64,000 bases of DNA from Soonwooa sp032078105 (GTDB lineage: Bacteria > Bacteroidota > Bacteroidia > Flavobacteriales > Weeksellaceae). The stretch covers positions 186,001 through 250,000 of the forward strand of contig JBJZOS010000002.1 in the NCBI GenBank assembly GCA_046269235.1, given 5' to 3'. The position numbers and the translations under genes are program-made. Positions 62,099-64,000 of the stretch are shown in pieces; position 1 is the stretch's first letter, and every line of letters starts with the position of its first letter. The notes beneath the pieces were generated by a model that saw only the letters and a program-made list of their open reading frames with translations, was not told the origin of the DNA and made no database searches.

Positions 62099-62623
62099 TC
62101 ACAAGCCTACTACAACTCCAATATTGGGCACCAATCCACTACCAAAAATGCTATTATTCTCTTTCCAAAGAACATTATAGGTTAAGCCAACTTGGAAGTA
62201 AGCGTTACTACTTATTCTGGCCATATAACCGCCTCCCAGATACAATGCTGACTCATCGGTACGGTATGTTTGGTTGTCATACTTGTTTATAAAATTGATA
62301 AAATATTGTTGAAAAGCACTGGTCAAGAAAAAATTACGCCCAAAATAATAATTTGCGAAAGGACCAACACCAAACATTGTTGACTTGTATGCGTCAGCTG
62401 TTTGCCAAGTAAAGTTGCCCATAAGTCCCATCTCGAAGTCGTTGGTTAATCTGTAACCAAGCCTTGGCGAAACTTGAAGATCGAATCTCCCGCCACTTCC
62501 AAAGCCTAGACCGAGACCTCCTCCATACGTCCAACGATTATTAGAGCCCGCCTGAGAACCGCCAACCTGAGAGAAAGCGATAATGCTAGAAGATAACATC
62601 AATAAGCAAATTGATTTTTTCAT
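62099..62623 (-). CDS. Outer membrane beta-barrel protein
   Basis: A 174-residue exported protein (signal MKKSICLLMLSSSIIAFSQ). The mature part is Gly- and aromatic-rich with alternating strands: WTYGGGLGLGFGSGGRFDL, ALYLGGGYMARIS, YFQVGLTYNVLW. This fits a small eight-strand OmpW/OmpA-type barrel. The function is unknown. It is transcribed alone and divergently from the mnmA leader. Confidence 0.8.
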   Translation of the reverse strand: MKKSICLLMLSSSIIAFSQVGGSQAGSNNRWTYGGGLGLGFGSGGRFDLQVSPRLGYRLTNDFEMGLMGNFTWQTADAYKSTMFGVGPFANYYFGRNFFLTSAFQQYFINFINKYDNQTYRTDESALYLGGGYMARISSNAYFQVGLTYNVLWKENNSIFGSGLVPNIGVVVGL

Positions 62624-62659
62624 AAGATAGTTTTTGTCGATGTCTAAAATTAAAGCTTT

Positions 62660-62687
62660 TTTGGCGATTATATTCGTTGTATTTTTG
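62660..62687 (+). promoter_or_regulatory. Possible promoter of mnmA
   Basis: TTTG at 62,660-62,663 and TATTTTTG at 62,680-62,687 match the Bacteroidota -33/-7 pair with a 16-bp spacer. A start here would give mnmA a leader of over 220 nt that includes the repeat copy downstream. Confidence 0.3.
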
Positions 62688-62764
62688 CATGGTAAAATTG
62701 GGCGCGAGCGAAGCGAGCGTCAAAGCAGTATGTGGATTGTCTTATTATTAGAAAAATATCAACA

Positions 62765-62905
62765 TAGCCCCGATGGAAGCGACATCCTTTGTGGTGAGCG
62801 AGGCGGCGGAGCGTAGCGTAGCGGAGCCGACCGAGCGAACAATAAAGATACAGCGGACAGCGGGCGAGGATTTTCCTAAAAAGGTGAAAATCGTCCTGCT
62901 CCTAA
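62765..62905 (+). repeat. Dispersed structured intergenic repeat, copy 4, in the mnmA leader
   Basis: It begins TAGCCCCGATGGAAGCGACAT and continues to CAGCGGACAGCGGGCGAGGA. An extra hairpin (GGATTTTC / GAAAATC) follows, then CTGCTCCT. It ends 15 bp before the mnmA ATG. The left and right blocks match copy 3 almost base for base. Confidence 0.75.
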
Positions 62906-62919
62906 AATTAAAAAACATT

Positions 62920-64000
62920 ATGAAAGTAGTAGTTGGTTTGTCCGGCGGTGTGGACTCTAGCGTAACAGCCTATCTTTTGCAACAGCAAGGCCACGAGGTG
63001 ATTGCCCTATTTATGCGTAATTGGAATGATGCATCGGTGACTTTGGAGGATGAATGCCCTTGGGTGGAAGATAGTAATGACGCCTTGATGGTGGCACAGA
63101 AATTAGGAATTCCGTTCCAGGTGATTGATATGAGCGAGCTTTATAAAGAGCGTATCGTCGACTATATGTTTGATGAATATCAGAAAGGGCGCACGCCGAA
63201 TCCTGATGTGCTTTGTAATCGCGAAGTGAAGTTTGATGTGTTTATGAAAACTGCAATGTCTTTGGGCGCTGACAAGGTTGCGACTGGACATTATGCAAGA
63301 GTTGACTCCACAATTGATGAAAACGGAAAAGAGGTTTTCCATCTTTTGGCGGGGAAAGATAATAATAAAGATCAGTCTTACTTTTTATGTCAATTGAGTC
63401 AGGATCAATTGTCAAAAGCGCTTTTCCCAATTGGTGAGTTAACAAAGCCTGAAGTTAGAGAAATTGCTAAAGAAATTGGTCTAGTTACCGCTGATAAAAA
63501 GGATTCGCAAGGTTTATGCTTTATCGGTAAGGTGAGCCTTCCAACTTTTTTGCAACAACAACTGGTGCCAAAAGAAGGTGAGATTGTAGAGATTTTTAGA
63601 GATTTCAAAGGTTTTGCTGAAGATGCACCAAATTTTGAAAATAAAGAAGAAGAATTAAAATACCTGTCTCGCAACATAAAATACGAAAAAGCTGACGGAA
63701 AAGTTATTGGCAAGCATCAAGGTGCGCAATTCTATACAACTGGACAAAGTAAAGGTCTTGGAATCGGTGGTCACAAAGAAAGCTGTTTTGTGATTTCTCG
63801 CGATATGGAGAACAACATTATCTTCGTTGGCGAAAGTCATAGCTTCCCTGGCTTGCACAAAAAAGCATTGAAAATCGACAGCGCCGAGGTGCATTGGGTT
63901 CGTGAAGATCTTCGTTTGAAAGCTGGTGAAAGCATGCGTGTTTTGGCGAGATATAGATATCGTCAAGATTTGCAGGAAGCAACAATTTTTCAGTTTGAAG
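62920..64000 (+). CDS. mnmA: tRNA-specific 2-thiouridylase MnmA (3' end cut by the window)
   Basis: The frame runs from ATG 62,920 off the right edge (360 codons present), so the gene is incomplete only because of the window. It thiolates U34 of tRNAs for Lys, Glu and Gln. The PP-loop ATP motif is GLSGGVDSSV (6-15). The catalytic cysteine pair is Cys99 (NPDVLCNREVKF) and Cys200 (SQGLCFIG), and the tRNA-binding GQSKGLGIGG is present. Confidence 0.95.
   Translation, partial: MKVVVGLSGGVDSSVTAYLLQQQGHEVIALFMRNWNDASVTLEDECPWVEDSNDALMVAQKLGIPFQVIDMSELYKERIVDYMFDEYQKGRTPNPDVLCNREVKFDVFMKTAMSLGADKVATGHYARVDSTIDENGKEVFHLLAGKDNNKDQSYFLCQLSQDQLSKALFPIGELTKPEVREIAKEIGLVTADKKDSQGLCFIGKVSLPTFLQQQLVPKEGEIVEIFRDFKGFAEDAPNFENKEEELKYLSRNIKYEKADGKVIGKHQGAQFYTTGQSKGLGIGGHKESCFVISRDMENNIIFVGESHSFPGLHKKALKIDSAEVHWVREDLRLKAGESMRVLARYRYRQDLQEATIFQFE

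Noticed and set aside
62634..62816. Small plus-strand frame before mnmA
   Set aside because: Its second half is the dispersed repeat, and it has no signal or domain.
1..64000. CRISPR array, rRNA, complete tRNA, prophage or insertion sequence
   Set aside because: No regularly spaced repeats, no rRNA or full tRNA cloverleaf, no phage structural or transposase gene was seen. The tRNA fragment at 11,618 and the four dispersed repeats are the only related signals.

Overview
The window reads as the chromosome of a flavobacterium of the Chryseobacterium / Epilithonimonas / Kaistella type (Bacteroidota, Weeksellaceae). The signs are a low-GC genome, GLPGLI-family and TonB-linked outer-membrane proteins, a SprE/PorW-like gliding/type IX secretion lipoprotein, exosortase XrtF with its partner, type III glutamine synthetase, tryptophanase, MiaE, and Bacteroidota-type promoter boxes (TAnnTTTG). 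The genus is an inference; no rRNA or marker set is present.

Positions 1 to about 11,620 look like an acquired island. A co-directional minus-strand operon encodes a complete type I restriction-modification system (hsdM, hsdS, hsdR). It also carries small genes of unknown function: a zinc-ribbon lipoprotein in front, two paralogous exported proteins (one frameshifted) around a conserved cytosolic protein between hsdS and hsdR, and a lipocalin-like lipoprotein at the end. Beyond it lie a hypothetical gene plus a RadC-type JAB protein (typical mobile-element cargo), an XRE regulator, and three small exported proteins, one a paralogue of the zinc-ribbon lipoprotein. The island appears to end at 11,618-11,636 in a sequence with the layout of a tRNA 3' end, followed by an intact terminator. 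That is what a tRNA-integrated element leaves at its far end. The tRNA, the other junction and any integrase would lie left of the window.

From about 11,640 onward the content is core chromosome. 12-17 kb: repeat protein, small lipoprotein, JmjC/cupin-like protein, outer-membrane barrel plus GLPGLI pair. 17.6-21.4 kb: kdsC-like phosphatase, Maf, SprE/PorW. 21.4-26.5 kb: tryptophanase, DUF502, MiaE, DUF4846, acyltransferase. 26.6-30.5 kb: mutL, rhomboid, endonuclease/exonuclease/phosphatase family protein and lipoprotein in one operon. 30.5-38.6 kb: prfA, HutD-like protein, and both fumarase classes. 38.7-42.1 kb: an active/inactive M16 peptidase pair. 43-48.5 kb: dnaB, rnhA, nitroreductase, nadB, nadC. 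48.6-56.7 kb: TonB receptor, asd, CDF transporter, XrtF pair, phosphotransferase, NlpC/P60. 57-64 kb: glnN, a DUF6909-like protein, a porin-like protein, and mnmA cut by the window end.

Several gaps hold decayed genes visible only by frame-shifted reading: a DUF4260 gene (32.7-33.05 kb), an ABC transporter pair (42.2-42.9 kb), a GNAT acetyltransferase (56.9-57.4 kb) and an unidentified remnant (about 37 kb). A structured intergenic repeat beginning TAGCCCcGAT and ending GCTCC(T) recurs at about 38.6, 45.2, 57.5 and 62.8 kb. The strongest points for follow-up are the tRNA-bounded restriction island with its uncharacterised exported cargo, a MutL whose C-terminal nuclease motif is degenerate, and a DnaB helicase with an SSB-like acidic tip next to rnhA.
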